From NCBI GenBank assembly GCA_030950365.1, contig JAUZRQ010000111.1, positions 17,518 through 81,517 on the forward strand: a stretch of 64,000 nucleotides of DNA, given 5' to 3'. This stretch comes from Candidatus Zhuqueibacterota bacterium (lineage in GTDB: Bacteria; Zhuqueibacterota; Zhuqueibacteria; Zhuqueibacterales; Geothermadaptataceae). Shown in pieces: positions 19,737 to 28,701 of this stretch. The position numbers and the translations under genes are program-made. Position 1 is the stretch's first letter. Each line of letters opens with the position of its first letter. The notes under the pieces were generated by a model. The model searched no databases, was not told the origin of the DNA, and worked only from the letters and a program-made list of their open reading frames with translations.

Positions 19737-20621
19737 ATGGAAATAAAGAAAGTGGGTGTGTTGGGCTGCGGCCTGATGGGCTCGGGCATTGCCCAGATTG
19801 CCGCACAGGCCGGCTATGAAACCTACGTGCGGGAAGTGGATGAAGACGTGCTGAAGAAAGGGCTTTCGCGGATCGAGGATTTTTTGACCAAAGGGGTCCA
19901 AAAGGGTAAACTCACCGAAGCGCAGATGACCGAAACCCTCGACCGGCTGCACGGCACCACCAGGCTCAGCGATCTGGCTGGATGCGACATCATCATTGAG
20001 GCGGTGGTGGAAAATATCGAGGTGAAAAAACAGGTGTTCTCCGAGCTGGATGGCCTGTGCCCGGAGCACACGATTTTCGCCACCAACACGTCCTCGCTCA
20101 CGGTGATTGAAATGGCGGCGGCCACGAAACGCCCGGACCGGTTCGTGGGGTTGCATTTCTTCAATCCCGTGCCCATAATGAAGCTGGTGGAAGTGGTGCG
20201 CACGGTCTCCACCAGCCAGGAAACCTTTGACAAAGCGTTTGCCTTTGCCAGATCGCTGGGCAAGGAACCCATCGCCTGCAAGGATCGTTCCGGTTTTGTG
20301 GTGAACCTGCTGCTGGTGCCGTATCTGCTGGACGCCATCCGGGCGGTGGAAAACGGCGTGGCCAGCGTGGAGGACATTGACAAGGGCATGCAGCTTGGCT
20401 GCGGCTATCCCATGGGACCGCTCACCCTGCTGGATTTCGTGGGTCTGGATACGACTTACTACATCGCTAACATCATGTTTGAAGAATACCGTGAAGCCAA
20501 ATATGCGCCGCCGCCGCTATTGCGGAAAATGGTGCTGGCCGGTCTGCATGGCCGCAAATCCGGCAAAGGCTTTTACGATTATTCCACCGATCCACCGAAA
20601 GTCACCAACCTGGGGCTGTAA
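19737..20621 (+). CDS. 3-hydroxyacyl-CoA dehydrogenase (short, single-function)
   Basis: NAD-dependent oxidation of 3-hydroxyacyl-CoA. The Rossmann motif GCGLMG has glycines at 10, 12 and 15; the catalytic histidine lies in HFFNPVPIMKLVEVV, and the C-terminal helical domain (GCGYPMGPLTLLDFVGLD) is typical. From ATG 19737, preceded by GAGAGGGA, it has 294 residues, the usual size of 3-hydroxybutyryl-CoA dehydrogenase. The longer GTG start (19707) ignores that ribosome-binding site. The nitrilase-like gene begins two bases after its stop. Confidence 0.95.
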   Translation: MEIKKVGVLGCGLMGSGIAQIAAQAGYETYVREVDEDVLKKGLSRIEDFLTKGVQKGKLTEAQMTETLDRLHGTTRLSDLAGCDIIIEAVVENIEVKKQVFSELDGLCPEHTIFATNTSSLTVIEMAAATKRPDRFVGLHFFNPVPIMKLVEVVRTVSTSQETFDKAFAFARSLGKEPIACKDRSGFVVNLLLVPYLLDAIRAVENGVASVEDIDKGMQLGCGYPMGPLTLLDFVGLDTTYYIANIMFEEYREAKYAPPPLLRKMVLAGLHGRKSGKGFYDYSTDPPKVTNLGL

Positions 20622-20623
20622 CC

Positions 20624-21460
20624 ATGGCGGACATGGTTCGTATTGCCCTGGCGCAGTTTGCCGTTACCGACAGTTTGCAGGAAAATCTGGCTCGCGGCAC
20701 CATCATGGCCGAGCAGGCCGCGATGAAAGGCGCGCGATTCATTGGCTACACCGAGCTGGCATTCCGGCCGTTTTTCCCGCAAGTCCGCTGGGAAAAGGCG
20801 TATTTTGACTGGGCAGAAACGCTGGACGGGCCGACGGTGTCGCACTTTTTGAAGGTGGCCAAAGCCAATCAAATCGATTGCGCCATTAACTTTTTCGAGA
20901 AGGCGGGGCGCGGCCGATTTTGCGATACCACAGTCATTTGCCGCGTCAATGGCGACGTGCTCGGGCCGATTCGCATGGTGCACGTGGCGGAGGAGCCGGG
21001 ATACAACGAGAAATTCTACTATTGGGCCGGCGACACGCCGCCCACAGTGTGGGACCTCGGGTACATGAACATCGGAGTGGCGATCTGCTACGATCGCCAC
21101 TTCCCGGAATACACCCGGCCACTGGTGCTGCAAGGTGCGGATCTGATTTTCTCGCCCTTCGCCGGTATGGAAGCCGATCCCATGGATCTGTATGAAGTGG
21201 AGATGCGCGGGCTGGCGTTTCAAAATCAGGTGTATGTGGCCTGCGTTAACCGGGTGGGAGAGGAGCAGCTTTCCACCTTTGCCGGCGGCAGTTTCGTAGT
21301 CGATCCGGAAGGGCAGGTCGTGGAACGGGCGCCGCGCGGCGAATCGCATTTGCTGATCTGCGATCTGGATCTGGAGCGCATTGACAAGTGCCGGGTGAAG
21401 CGGCCGTTTCTGCGCGATCGCCGCCCGGATTTTTATCGGCGGTTTGAGAATTGGGTGTGA
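20624..21460 (+). CDS. Nitrilase-superfamily protein with altered catalytic triad
   Basis: Carbon-nitrogen hydrolase fold, 278 residues. The catalytic glutamate (E44, YTELAF) and nucleophilic cysteine (C155, VAICYDRHFPEY) are present. The family's third residue, a lysine normally seen in a YRKxH context, aligns with M118 (GPIRMVHV), judged against the following EKFYYWAGD block that matches N-carbamoylputrescine-amidase-like proteins. It starts two bases after the dehydrogenase stop and is therefore tied to acyl-CoA metabolism. An amidase acting on small amides or ureido compounds is the family default, but the missing lysine makes the reaction uncertain. Confidence 0.88.
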   Translation: MADMVRIALAQFAVTDSLQENLARGTIMAEQAAMKGARFIGYTELAFRPFFPQVRWEKAYFDWAETLDGPTVSHFLKVAKANQIDCAINFFEKAGRGRFCDTTVICRVNGDVLGPIRMVHVAEEPGYNEKFYYWAGDTPPTVWDLGYMNIGVAICYDRHFPEYTRPLVLQGADLIFSPFAGMEADPMDLYEVEMRGLAFQNQVYVACVNRVGEEQLSTFAGGSFVVDPEGQVVERAPRGESHLLICDLDLERIDKCRVKRPFLRDRRPDFYRRFENWV

Positions 21461-21465
21461 TTGAC

Positions 21466-21595
21466 CACAAAGGCGCAAACGGCACAAAGGCAAGAAAAAT
21501 AAAGCGTTGCATTTGTTTAGAAGTCAAGGTTTAGCCACAAACCTTCGCCGGCTTGCGGAGGGGCGTGTCCGACTGCCGGCGGACGGCGATCTTCT
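21466..21595. repeat. Decayed intergenic repeats
   Basis: CACAAAGGC occurs at 21466-21474 and 21483-21491, followed near 21545-21590 by a CCGGC-rich stretch (GCCGGCTTGCGGAGG, CTGCCGGCGGACGGC). The sequence has no open frame and resembles spacer boilerplate found in other gaps of the window. Confidence 0.4.
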
Positions 21596-21738
21596 TGCCT
21601 TTAATAGGAAGATTGCATCGTCGTTTCACTCCGCGCAATGGCGGGTGAAAACGAAAAATGATTAAAATAGCACGATGCTAATTTGGTATTGCTGATGGAA
21701 TTGCGCGATGATGGACAGAAGCATGGAGGATGGTGAAC

Positions 21739-22521
21739 ATGGCGTTTGAGAATATTTTGTACGAAGTGAAGGATCAAATTGCGCATATCACCCTGAACCG
21801 CCCCGAAAAGCTGAACGCGCTGAACTGGAAAACCATGAGCGAACTGCGCGAGGCTTTTCTGCAGGTGAAAGACGATCCTGCGGTCAAAGGCATTATCCTG
21901 ACAGGGGCCGGCGACAAGGCGTTCGCCGCCGGTGCGGATATTCAGGAGCTGTCCGAAATGTCGGCTTATGAAGCCAAAGAATTTGCCCTGAATGCGCAGG
22001 AGATCCTCGGCCTGATCGAACATTTTCCCAAACCGGTGATTGCGGCGGTCAATGGCTACTGCCTGGGCGGCGGCAACGAGCTGGCCATGGCCTGCCACAT
22101 GCGCTGGGCCTCGGAAAAGGCCAAATTCGGACAGCCTGAAGTCAATCTGGGCATCATTCCCGGCAACGGCGGCACGCAGCGACTGCCGCGGCTCATCGGC
22201 AAGGGGCGCGCCATCGAGCTGGTGATCTCCGGCAATATGATTGACGCGCAGGAAGCCTACCGCATCGGGCTGGTGAACCATGTGGTGCCGCACGAGGAGC
22301 TGATTTCGTCCTGCGAGGCCTTCCTGCAGACCGTGTTCCAGAAAGGGCCGGTGGCGGTGCGTCTGGCGCTGGAGGCCGTCACCCGCGGGCTCGAAATGGG
22401 CGTGGAGGACGGCATCGCCTTCGAAGCCAGCCTGTTCGGGGTGGCGTTTTCCACCGAAGACATGAAAGAAGGCACAAAGGCGTTTTTGGAGAAGCGGAAA
22501 GCGCAGTTCCGAGGCAAATAA
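21739..22521 (+). CDS. Enoyl-CoA hydratase / crotonase
   Basis: Adds water to trans-2-enoyl-CoA. Oxyanion-hole segments AFAAGADIQEL and NGYCLGGGNELAMAC are present, as are both catalytic glutamates (E114 and E134 in GQPEVNLGIIPGNGGTQRL). Length is 260 residues from the ATG at 21739; the upstream GGAGG is nine bases away from it but touches the alternative ATG at 21730. With the thiolase and dehydrogenase this covers three steps of beta-oxidation or its reverse; an acyl-CoA dehydrogenase and ligase are not in the window. Confidence 0.95.
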   Translation: MAFENILYEVKDQIAHITLNRPEKLNALNWKTMSELREAFLQVKDDPAVKGIILTGAGDKAFAAGADIQELSEMSAYEAKEFALNAQEILGLIEHFPKPVIAAVNGYCLGGGNELAMACHMRWASEKAKFGQPEVNLGIIPGNGGTQRLPRLIGKGRAIELVISGNMIDAQEAYRIGLVNHVVPHEELISSCEAFLQTVFQKGPVAVRLALEAVTRGLEMGVEDGIAFEASLFGVAFSTEDMKEGTKAFLEKRKAQFRGK

Positions 22522-22580
22522 CGCTTTGCGCTGAAGTGAACCCCGCCCTTTTCTTTAAATTAACTTGAGGCGAAAGGATC

Positions 22581-23822
22581 ATGGCAGATATCAATACCAA
22601 GAAGTTGATATACGACTGGAACCAGCACGAGACCGAGCCGTTCAAACCGCAGCGGCCGGTCGAATTTGATGACGAAACCCTGCGCGATGGTCTGCAATCG
22701 CCATCGGTGGTGGATCCGGACATCGAGGATAAAATCCGGATTTTGCACTACATGGAGAAACTGGGCATCCAGGCGGTGGATATCGGGCTGCCGGCTGCCG
22801 GGCCACGCGCGGTGGAGGATGCCGGGCGGCTGCTCAAAGAGATCGTGGACGCCGGCATGAAGATTTCACCCAATTGCGCCGCCCGCACCCTGGAAAATGA
22901 CGTGCGGCCGATCGTCGAGTTGTCGCAAAAATACGGCAAGGCCATCGAGGCGGCCACGTTCATCGGCTCCAGTCCAATCCGGCAGTACGCCGAAAACTGG
23001 GACCTCGATTTCATGCTGAAGAACATCGAGAAGGCGATCACGTTTGCGGTGAAGCACGATCTGCCGGTGATGTTCGTGACTGAGGACACCACGCGGGCGC
23101 ATCCCGAGCATCTGAAAATGCTGTACACCACGGCCATCCGCGCCGGCGCGAAGCGCATTTGCTGCGCCGATACCGTGGGCCATGCCACGCCGCAGGGCGC
23201 GCGGGCCATCATCCGGTTCTTGCGCCGGCTGGCCGATACCATCGACCCGGAGGTCAAAATCGACTGGCATGGCCATAAAGACCGCGGGCTGTCCGTGGCC
23301 ACGGCGCTGGCGGCCATTGAGGCAGGCGCCGACCGCGTGCACGGCACGGCGCTGGGCATCGGCGAGCGCTGCGGCAATGCGCCCATGGAGCAACTGCTGG
23401 TCAACTGCAAGCTGCTCGGCTGGATCGATAACGATCTCACCGCGTTGCTGGATTACGTCGAACTGGTGTCGCGCGCCACGCATACGGCCATACCACGCAA
23501 CTATCCGATGGTCGGCATGGACGCGTTCCGCACGGCCACCGGCGTGCACGCCGCGGCCATCATCAAGGCGCAGCGCAAGGGCGAGGCGGATCTCGCCGAC
23601 CGGGTGTACAGCAGCGTGCCGGCGAGCTGGCTCGGCCGCCAGCAGATCATCGATATTGGTCCGATGAGCGGGGAATCGAACGTGATCCACTGGCTGGAAA
23701 CGCGGGGCATTGAAGCCAGACCGGAGCTGGTCCGCGCCATCTTTGAAAAAGCCAAGACCTCGAAGACGACGCTTTCGGAAGAGGACATTCAGGCCATCAT
23801 TCGCAATTTTGAAAGCAACTGA
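22581..23822 (+). CDS. DRE-TIM metallolyase, 2-isopropylmalate/homocitrate-synthase-like
   Basis: TIM-barrel Claisen-type condensing enzyme. The metal/substrate motif DDETLRDGLQ is at residues 30-39, and the HxH metal ligands are H230 and H232 (WHGHKDRG), followed by GIGERCGNAP. It has 413 residues and lacks the long regulatory domain of LeuA. The N-terminal phrase RDGLQSPS differs from the RDGxQ contexts of canonical LeuA, so the exact substrate pair (an acyl-CoA plus a 2-oxoacid) is open. AAAGGATC precedes the ATG. It follows enoyl-CoA hydratase by 59 bases and likely shares its transcript. Confidence 0.88.
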   Translation: MADINTKKLIYDWNQHETEPFKPQRPVEFDDETLRDGLQSPSVVDPDIEDKIRILHYMEKLGIQAVDIGLPAAGPRAVEDAGRLLKEIVDAGMKISPNCAARTLENDVRPIVELSQKYGKAIEAATFIGSSPIRQYAENWDLDFMLKNIEKAITFAVKHDLPVMFVTEDTTRAHPEHLKMLYTTAIRAGAKRICCADTVGHATPQGARAIIRFLRRLADTIDPEVKIDWHGHKDRGLSVATALAAIEAGADRVHGTALGIGERCGNAPMEQLLVNCKLLGWIDNDLTALLDYVELVSRATHTAIPRNYPMVGMDAFRTATGVHAAAIIKAQRKGEADLADRVYSSVPASWLGRQQIIDIGPMSGESNVIHWLETRGIEARPELVRAIFEKAKTSKTTLSEEDIQAIIRNFESN

Positions 23823-23827
23823 CTTGC

Positions 23828-24238
23828 ATGAAAGTGTATCTGGCTGCATCCATCAGCGGGGGGAGAGACAACCTCGCCGCCGTCAGGACGATTCAGGCCG
23901 CCCTGAAGAATCGGGGCATGGAAATCGTCAACGATCATATCAGTGCGGAAGATATTTTTGACATCGAAAGCGCATACTCGCCGCAGCACATTTTCCGCCG
24001 TGATCTGGACTGGATCGATTCGGCGGACCGGCTGGTGGCTGAGGTGAGCGTGCCTTCGCTGGGTGTGGGCTATGAAATCGCCTATGCGCTGCAGCAGGCC
24101 AAACCGGTGCTGTGCTTTTGCCAGCGTGATGTGACCCTGTCTGCGATGATCGAAGGAAACGATGACGATAATATAGTACTGGTTCGCTACGACACGGTAC
24201 AGGATATCCCAACCGCGATCGAAACGCATTTCCGCTAA
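23828..24238 (+). CDS. 2'-deoxynucleoside 5'-phosphate N-hydrolase-like protein (DNPH1/Rcl type)
   Basis: Nucleoside 2-deoxyribosyltransferase fold, 136 residues. YLAASISGGR at the N-terminus, LDWIDSADRLVAEVSVPSLGVGYE in the centre (catalytic glutamate in GYE) and LSAMIEG match the DNPH1/Rcl group that hydrolyses deoxynucleoside monophosphates, more than base-exchange transferases. A nucleotide-sanitising role fits the nearby DNA polymerase IV, but that link is inference. It starts five bases after the metallolyase stop and runs directly into the DUF5658 gene. Confidence 0.85.
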   Translation: MKVYLAASISGGRDNLAAVRTIQAALKNRGMEIVNDHISAEDIFDIESAYSPQHIFRRDLDWIDSADRLVAEVSVPSLGVGYEIAYALQQAKPVLCFCQRDVTLSAMIEGNDDDNIVLVRYDTVQDIPTAIETHFR

Positions 24239-24709
24239 ATGAAGACGAACGCATCGCAGACACCGGACGACCGACGCTCACAGCCGGACCGCCGACGAGC
24301 TCCGACGCCGCCGGTCAGCCGCTTCTGGCTTCGCGGCCAGCGCATGGGGCCTCGCCGCGCCGAAGAGCAGTCCGGCGAATATTACGTGGATCGGTACAGC
24401 GCGCGCACGCTGCTGCTGGTGTTGGTCATCATTGCGCTTAGCATCGCGGACGCCTTTTTGACGCTGTATCTCATCGGGCACGGAGCGGCGGAGGTCAACC
24501 CGGTGATGGCCCATTTTCTCGATTACGGTCCGGCGGCCTTCCTGGCGGCCAAGTATCTGCTCACGGTTTCAGCCATTCTTCTGCTGCTGATTCATAAAAA
24601 TACGTTTTTATTTCGCACCCGGATGCGGGCCAAGATTTTGTTTGTGGTGTTTCTCGGAATTTTTATGGCGGTGGTGTTGTGGGAGGTGTACCTGATTACG
24701 CAGCTTTAA
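24239..24709 (+). CDS. DUF5658 family membrane protein
   Basis: 156 residues. The first 50 are Arg/Pro-rich and cytoplasmic; then come three predicted membrane helices (about 58-78, 92-118, 128-153). The signature SIADAFLTLYLIGHGAAEVNP is that of DUF5658, a family without assigned function, often found as small inner-membrane proteins. ATG follows the preceding TAA without a gap, so translation is probably coupled. Confidence 0.75.
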   Translation: MKTNASQTPDDRRSQPDRRRAPTPPVSRFWLRGQRMGPRRAEEQSGEYYVDRYSARTLLLVLVIIALSIADAFLTLYLIGHGAAEVNPVMAHFLDYGPAAFLAAKYLLTVSAILLLLIHKNTFLFRTRMRAKILFVVFLGIFMAVVLWEVYLITQL

Positions 24710-24739
24710 TGGGCCAGGAAACGATCGCTGACAACGCGG

Positions 24740-26401
24740 ATGATGAACAAACAAGGACCAACCATTCTTTCGACCTTTTTGATTTTGATGCTGTCCTGTG
24801 CGGGCTCGGCTCCAATCTATGTGATGCCGGGCGCTGTGCCGGAACCGGCTGCCAATGGCGCCCATGCGCCTGCGCCGCAGCAAGATATTCGGCCGCGGTT
24901 TAGCAACGGCAAGATCGTGGTGGATGTGTATCCGCGCCATGGCGAGGGCTATATCGACGTGGCGCTTCGGATTAGCCATGAGCCCAAGGCCTGGCGGAAA
25001 CTCAAACGGTGGAATGGCAATCGCCGGTTTCCGCAGCGTGGCCGGCCCATCCCGGTACCGTACGATTACTTGAACGCCCGTTACCGCATGCAGGCGGTTC
25101 GCAAGCTGTTCCCGAAAGACCGCATGACCGGCGACGGCTGGAAGCATGTGGTTACCTACCGCGGCGAAACCACCTGGTTTATTGCCGAGTTGTTCACCGG
25201 AGACGGAGCCAATTACCCGATCGTCCAAAAAGCCAATAGCATGCGAAAAGGGCAGCCCATCGCCATTGGGCAGGTAATCATCATTCCCAATCGCATTCTT
25301 AGCGAAGAATTTACGCGCACGCTGCCAAGCCATCCCGATCTCACGTTTGAAAAAGGCCGCGACGGCAAACTATATGCGGTGTACCGGCTCAAAGAGGGGG
25401 AAGCGCTGTACAGCGCTGTGGTGGTGCGCTTTACCGGCCGCGTCGATGCGGATGACGTGAACGACATGGCGAGAAAAATTCTGCGTCTCAATGGCCTGAA
25501 AGATCCACGGCGCATTCCCACCGGATTCAAAATCCGCATCCCTTTCGAGTACCTGTCCGACGATTTCCTGACCGAAGGCGCGCCCAGCCGAATGGTCAAA
25601 GTCGATTTACCGCGCAGGGGCAGCCGCAAATACGTGATTCTCGATCCCGGTCACGGTGGCAGCGATCCGGGCACGCGCGAGGGTGGGTTGTATGAAGACG
25701 AGCTGGCGTATGATATCATGCTGCGGATCAAGCGCATTTTGCAGGCCCGCGGCGTGACCGTATATACAACGATTCATGACAGCCATGACAACAATCAGCC
25801 CAAAAACAGTCGCAAACTGGCCAACGGCACGCGCGAGTATGTCAACACCACGCCGCGCTATCTGATCTCCGATCCGCGCGTGAGCGTGAATTTGCGCGTG
25901 TATCTGGTGCATTCCATTTACCGCAAACTCAAGCGCATGGGCGTCAAAGATCGCGATATTTATTTCGTCAGCTTGCATCTGGATCACCGACATCCCAGCT
26001 TGCGTGGCGCAATGATTTACTATCCCTATAGAAAGATGCGCAAACCTCAATTCCGGCCGCCTGGAAGAATATATAAGAAGTATAAAGAAAGCCGCAATGT
26101 GACTTTGCATTTCGATAGCAGCGAAATCAAACGTTCTGAAGCCTATAGCTACCGATTTAGCCTTGATTTGAAGCGGTCGCTTAAAAGCAAGCGCATTCCG
26201 GTTCAGAAAGAGCGCCCGATCCGTCCATTCGTGATTCTCCGGAACCGAAAGTACATTCCCGCCGTTATTCGCTATAGCAAGGTGCCGACGTCCGTGCTGA
26301 TCGAGGTAGTCAATATGGCCAATCGCCATGACCGGGCGAACATTTCGGATTACCGATTCCGTCAGCGCGTGGCCGAGGCCATCGCCGCAGCGATTCTGTA
26401 A
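24740..26401 (+). CDS. N-acetylmuramoyl-L-alanine amidase (Amidase_3), secreted
   Basis: Peptidoglycan amidase of 553 residues. The N-terminus has a hydrophobic signal ending LMLSC (C20), a plausible lipobox with Met at -3. A LysM-like segment lies near 135-190 (ETTWFIAELF, then IAIGQVIIIP). The catalytic domain starts near 295 with ILDPGHGGSDPG (zinc histidine), YEDELAYD (zinc glutamate) and SLHLDHR (second histidine), and ends with LIEVVNMANRHD carrying the catalytic glutamate. It probably acts in the periplasm in daughter-cell separation or recycling. The region between 420 and 500 is unusually rich in Lys/Arg/Tyr. Confidence 0.9.
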   Translation: MMNKQGPTILSTFLILMLSCAGSAPIYVMPGAVPEPAANGAHAPAPQQDIRPRFSNGKIVVDVYPRHGEGYIDVALRISHEPKAWRKLKRWNGNRRFPQRGRPIPVPYDYLNARYRMQAVRKLFPKDRMTGDGWKHVVTYRGETTWFIAELFTGDGANYPIVQKANSMRKGQPIAIGQVIIIPNRILSEEFTRTLPSHPDLTFEKGRDGKLYAVYRLKEGEALYSAVVVRFTGRVDADDVNDMARKILRLNGLKDPRRIPTGFKIRIPFEYLSDDFLTEGAPSRMVKVDLPRRGSRKYVILDPGHGGSDPGTREGGLYEDELAYDIMLRIKRILQARGVTVYTTIHDSHDNNQPKNSRKLANGTREYVNTTPRYLISDPRVSVNLRVYLVHSIYRKLKRMGVKDRDIYFVSLHLDHRHPSLRGAMIYYPYRKMRKPQFRPPGRIYKKYKESRNVTLHFDSSEIKRSEAYSYRFSLDLKRSLKSKRIPVQKERPIRPFVILRNRKYIPAVIRYSKVPTSVLIEVVNMANRHDRANISDYRFRQRVAEAIAAAIL

Positions 26402-26415
26402 ACCGGCGCAATCCC

Positions 26416-27621
26416 ATGAGCAAACCATCCAGACAACGCCTCATCATCCACGTGGACATGGATGCGTTTTTTGCCGCGGTGGAGCAACTGGATCACCCGG
26501 AATACCGCGGCAAGCCGGTGGTGGTGGGTGCGGACCCGAAAGGCGGCAAAGGGCGTGGCGTGGTGGCCACGGCCAGTTACGAAGCCCGTCAGTTTGGGAT
26601 TCGTTCCGCCATGCCGATTTCCAGGGCCTACCGTCTGTGTCCCAATGCCATATATCTGCGTGGCCGGCACCGCCGCTACCACGATGTGTCGCAGCAGATC
26701 ATGGCCATTCTGCGCGATTTTTCCCCGGTGATTCAGCAAATCAGTATCGACGAGGCCTTTCTGGATATGACCGGCAGCCTGGGCCTGTATCCGGATCCGC
26801 TGGCCCTGGGCCTCCAGATCAAGGAGCGGATTCGCACCGAAACCGGCCTCACTGCCAGCCTGGGGATCGCAACGAACAAGTTCGTGGCCAAGGTGGCCTC
26901 GGACCTCGAAAAGCCGGACGGACTGACCTGTTGCCCACCGGGCCAGGAAAAGGCGTTTCTTGCGCCGCTACCGATCCGGCGGCTCTGGGGCGTGGGGGAA
27001 AAGACGGCGCAGAAACTCATGCAACTGGGATTCCGCACCATCGGCGATATCGCGGCCGTGCCCAAAGAGCATCTGGTGAAAGCGCTGGGAAGCTGGGGGT
27101 TGCATCTGTGGAAACTGGCCAACGGCATCGACCACCGGCCGGTTTCCGATCAATCGGTGCGCAAATCCATCAGCGAGGAGACCACGTTTCATGAAGACGT
27201 GGACGATGCCGAAGCCATCGAGCTCACGCTGTTTAAAATTGCCGACCGGGTGTCGCGCGCCATGCGGCGCAAGGACTGGAAAGGCCGCACCATCACGCTG
27301 AAAATCCGCTACGAGGATTTTGAGACCCATACGCGCAGCAAAACCCTGGGTGATTATGTGAACGATGCCGAGACTCTGCGCGCCATCGGCGTGCAACTGT
27401 TTCGCAAAATCTGGAAGGGGGAGAAGAAAATCCGCCTGATCGGGCTCGGCGTTTCCATGCTCAACACCCTGGGCGGCGAACAACTCAACCTGTTCGGCGA
27501 ATCCGCTGGCTATGGCGATGAACGGATCGATGCGCTGCTGGAAGAGCTGAAAGAGAAGTTCGGGGAAGACGCCGTCGATCGCGCCTCATTTTTGATCCCA
27601 CCAATGTCCCGCAAAAAGTAG
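26416..27621 (+). CDS. dinB: DNA polymerase IV (Y-family, translesion)
   Basis: Catalytic acidic residues are in HVDMDAFFAAVE (palm) and ISIDEAFLDMTG. The steric-gate region, the thumb helix-hairpin-helix (LWGVGEKTAQKLMQLG) and the little-finger domain follow. Length is 401 residues. A QLNLF motif (EQLNLFGES near residue 355) matches a beta-clamp-binding peptide, but it is internal, not terminal. No LexA-like site was recognised upstream. It follows the amidase by 14 bases. Confidence 0.97.
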   Translation: MSKPSRQRLIIHVDMDAFFAAVEQLDHPEYRGKPVVVGADPKGGKGRGVVATASYEARQFGIRSAMPISRAYRLCPNAIYLRGRHRRYHDVSQQIMAILRDFSPVIQQISIDEAFLDMTGSLGLYPDPLALGLQIKERIRTETGLTASLGIATNKFVAKVASDLEKPDGLTCCPPGQEKAFLAPLPIRRLWGVGEKTAQKLMQLGFRTIGDIAAVPKEHLVKALGSWGLHLWKLANGIDHRPVSDQSVRKSISEETTFHEDVDDAEAIELTLFKIADRVSRAMRRKDWKGRTITLKIRYEDFETHTRSKTLGDYVNDAETLRAIGVQLFRKIWKGEKKIRLIGLGVSMLNTLGGEQLNLFGESAGYGDERIDALLEELKEKFGEDAVDRASFLIPPMSRKK

Positions 27622-27785
27622 CCTGTTCTTTAACTGCAAACATTCGACATCCATCACCAATCTGCTGTTGCAGAGCAAAACACAGTTCATCTTGCGACAG
27701 AATGTTAATGAAGCGTCACAATTGTGTGCTTCTATAATTCCAATAAAATTAAGAAGTAAGGATCAACTGGCAGACGGAAATGGTT

Positions 27786-27800
27786 TGGTACGGCATTTGT
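27786..27800 (+). promoter_or_regulatory. Possible sigma-54-like promoter upstream of the polysaccharide cassette
   Basis: TGGTAC (27786-27791), five bases, TTGT (27797-27800). Spacing equals the -24/-12 consensus, with C-to-T changes at one position of each box. It lies about 60 bases before the ParA-like gene. Confidence 0.25.
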
Positions 27801-27861
27801 TTATGAAAAGGGCACAACAGGACCGGGATCGGAACTTGTAAAAACGGGACGACCTACCAGA

Positions 27862-28701
27862 ATGAAAATTGAACTGCAGCATCGAAACGGCACCGCCCTG
27901 AGGAGTCCACTGCTTCATCAAAACGAAGCGTTTGTGGATATCGATTTCATTGCGGAAAATCATGCCGCCCGCGAACAGCGCCTGGCGCAGGTGAATAAAA
28001 CCAGCTCGCCCTTTTTGCACGCGGTTGCACAGAGCCTGAATCGCAAAAATTATTATCAGGAGTTGCAAAAGCATCTCCTGGCCGAATCACGGCAGCTTTA
28101 CAAATTCATATTGGAACAGAAAAAACGCCAGGGCCGGAAGGTGTTCGTGTTTTCCAGCGCTTACAAGAACGAAGGCGTGGCCACGGTTGTGCTGAATCTG
28201 ATCAAGGCGTTCGAAAAAGCCGGCGAAAACCATCGCGTGCTGGTGGTTGATGCCAATGTGAAAACCCCCGGGTTGACGCGCTTTCTCGGTGGCATGGCGC
28301 TGGGGCAGGGCCTGCTGGACCTGCTGGCTGAAGGCTGCGAAATCAAAGGCATTTTGCAAAAGCTGGTCGGCGCAGAAATCTATTTTCTCGGCCACGGACG
28401 TAAGCGCAAAAACGCCCATGAATATATGACCTATACCAATCTCAAAACGCATCTGGCCCGGCTGGAGGATTTGTTTGATTTTATTATCGTAGCGGCACCG
28501 CCGCTGGAATTGAACCTCGAAGGTTATTTGTGGGGCCGCCTGGCGGATGGCCTGATCCTGGTGATTCATGCCTACCGCACGCCGCTGCGGGCCATCAAGC
28601 GCATCAAGCGGCGTACGCAAAAATTCAACGCCTCCATTCTCGGCACGGTGCTGAATCGCCGTCAGTTCGCGATTCCGAAATTCGTGTACGAATGGGTCTA
28701 A
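27862..28701 (+). CDS. BY-kinase/ParA-like P-loop protein with degenerate active site
   Basis: Cytoplasmic 279-residue protein aligned to the kinase domain of polysaccharide tyrosine autokinases (Wzc/CapB type). The Walker A position reads SSAYKNEGVAT (98-108): the essential lysine is V106 and the next serine is A107. Walker A' reads VLVVDANVKTP, keeping D130 but with N132 for the second aspartate. Walker B reads FIIVAAPP, with A211 for the aspartate. There is no C-terminal tyrosine cluster and no Wzz membrane part. It is therefore unlikely to bind ATP as a kinase and may be a scaffold or regulator of polysaccharide assembly (inference). It begins the cassette that ends with a glycosyltransferase. 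Confidence 0.8.
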   Translation: MKIELQHRNGTALRSPLLHQNEAFVDIDFIAENHAAREQRLAQVNKTSSPFLHAVAQSLNRKNYYQELQKHLLAESRQLYKFILEQKKRQGRKVFVFSSAYKNEGVATVVLNLIKAFEKAGENHRVLVVDANVKTPGLTRFLGGMALGQGLLDLLAEGCEIKGILQKLVGAEIYFLGHGRKRKNAHEYMTYTNLKTHLARLEDLFDFIIVAAPPLELNLEGYLWGRLADGLILVIHAYRTPLRAIKRIKRRTQKFNASILGTVLNRRQFAIPKFVYEWV

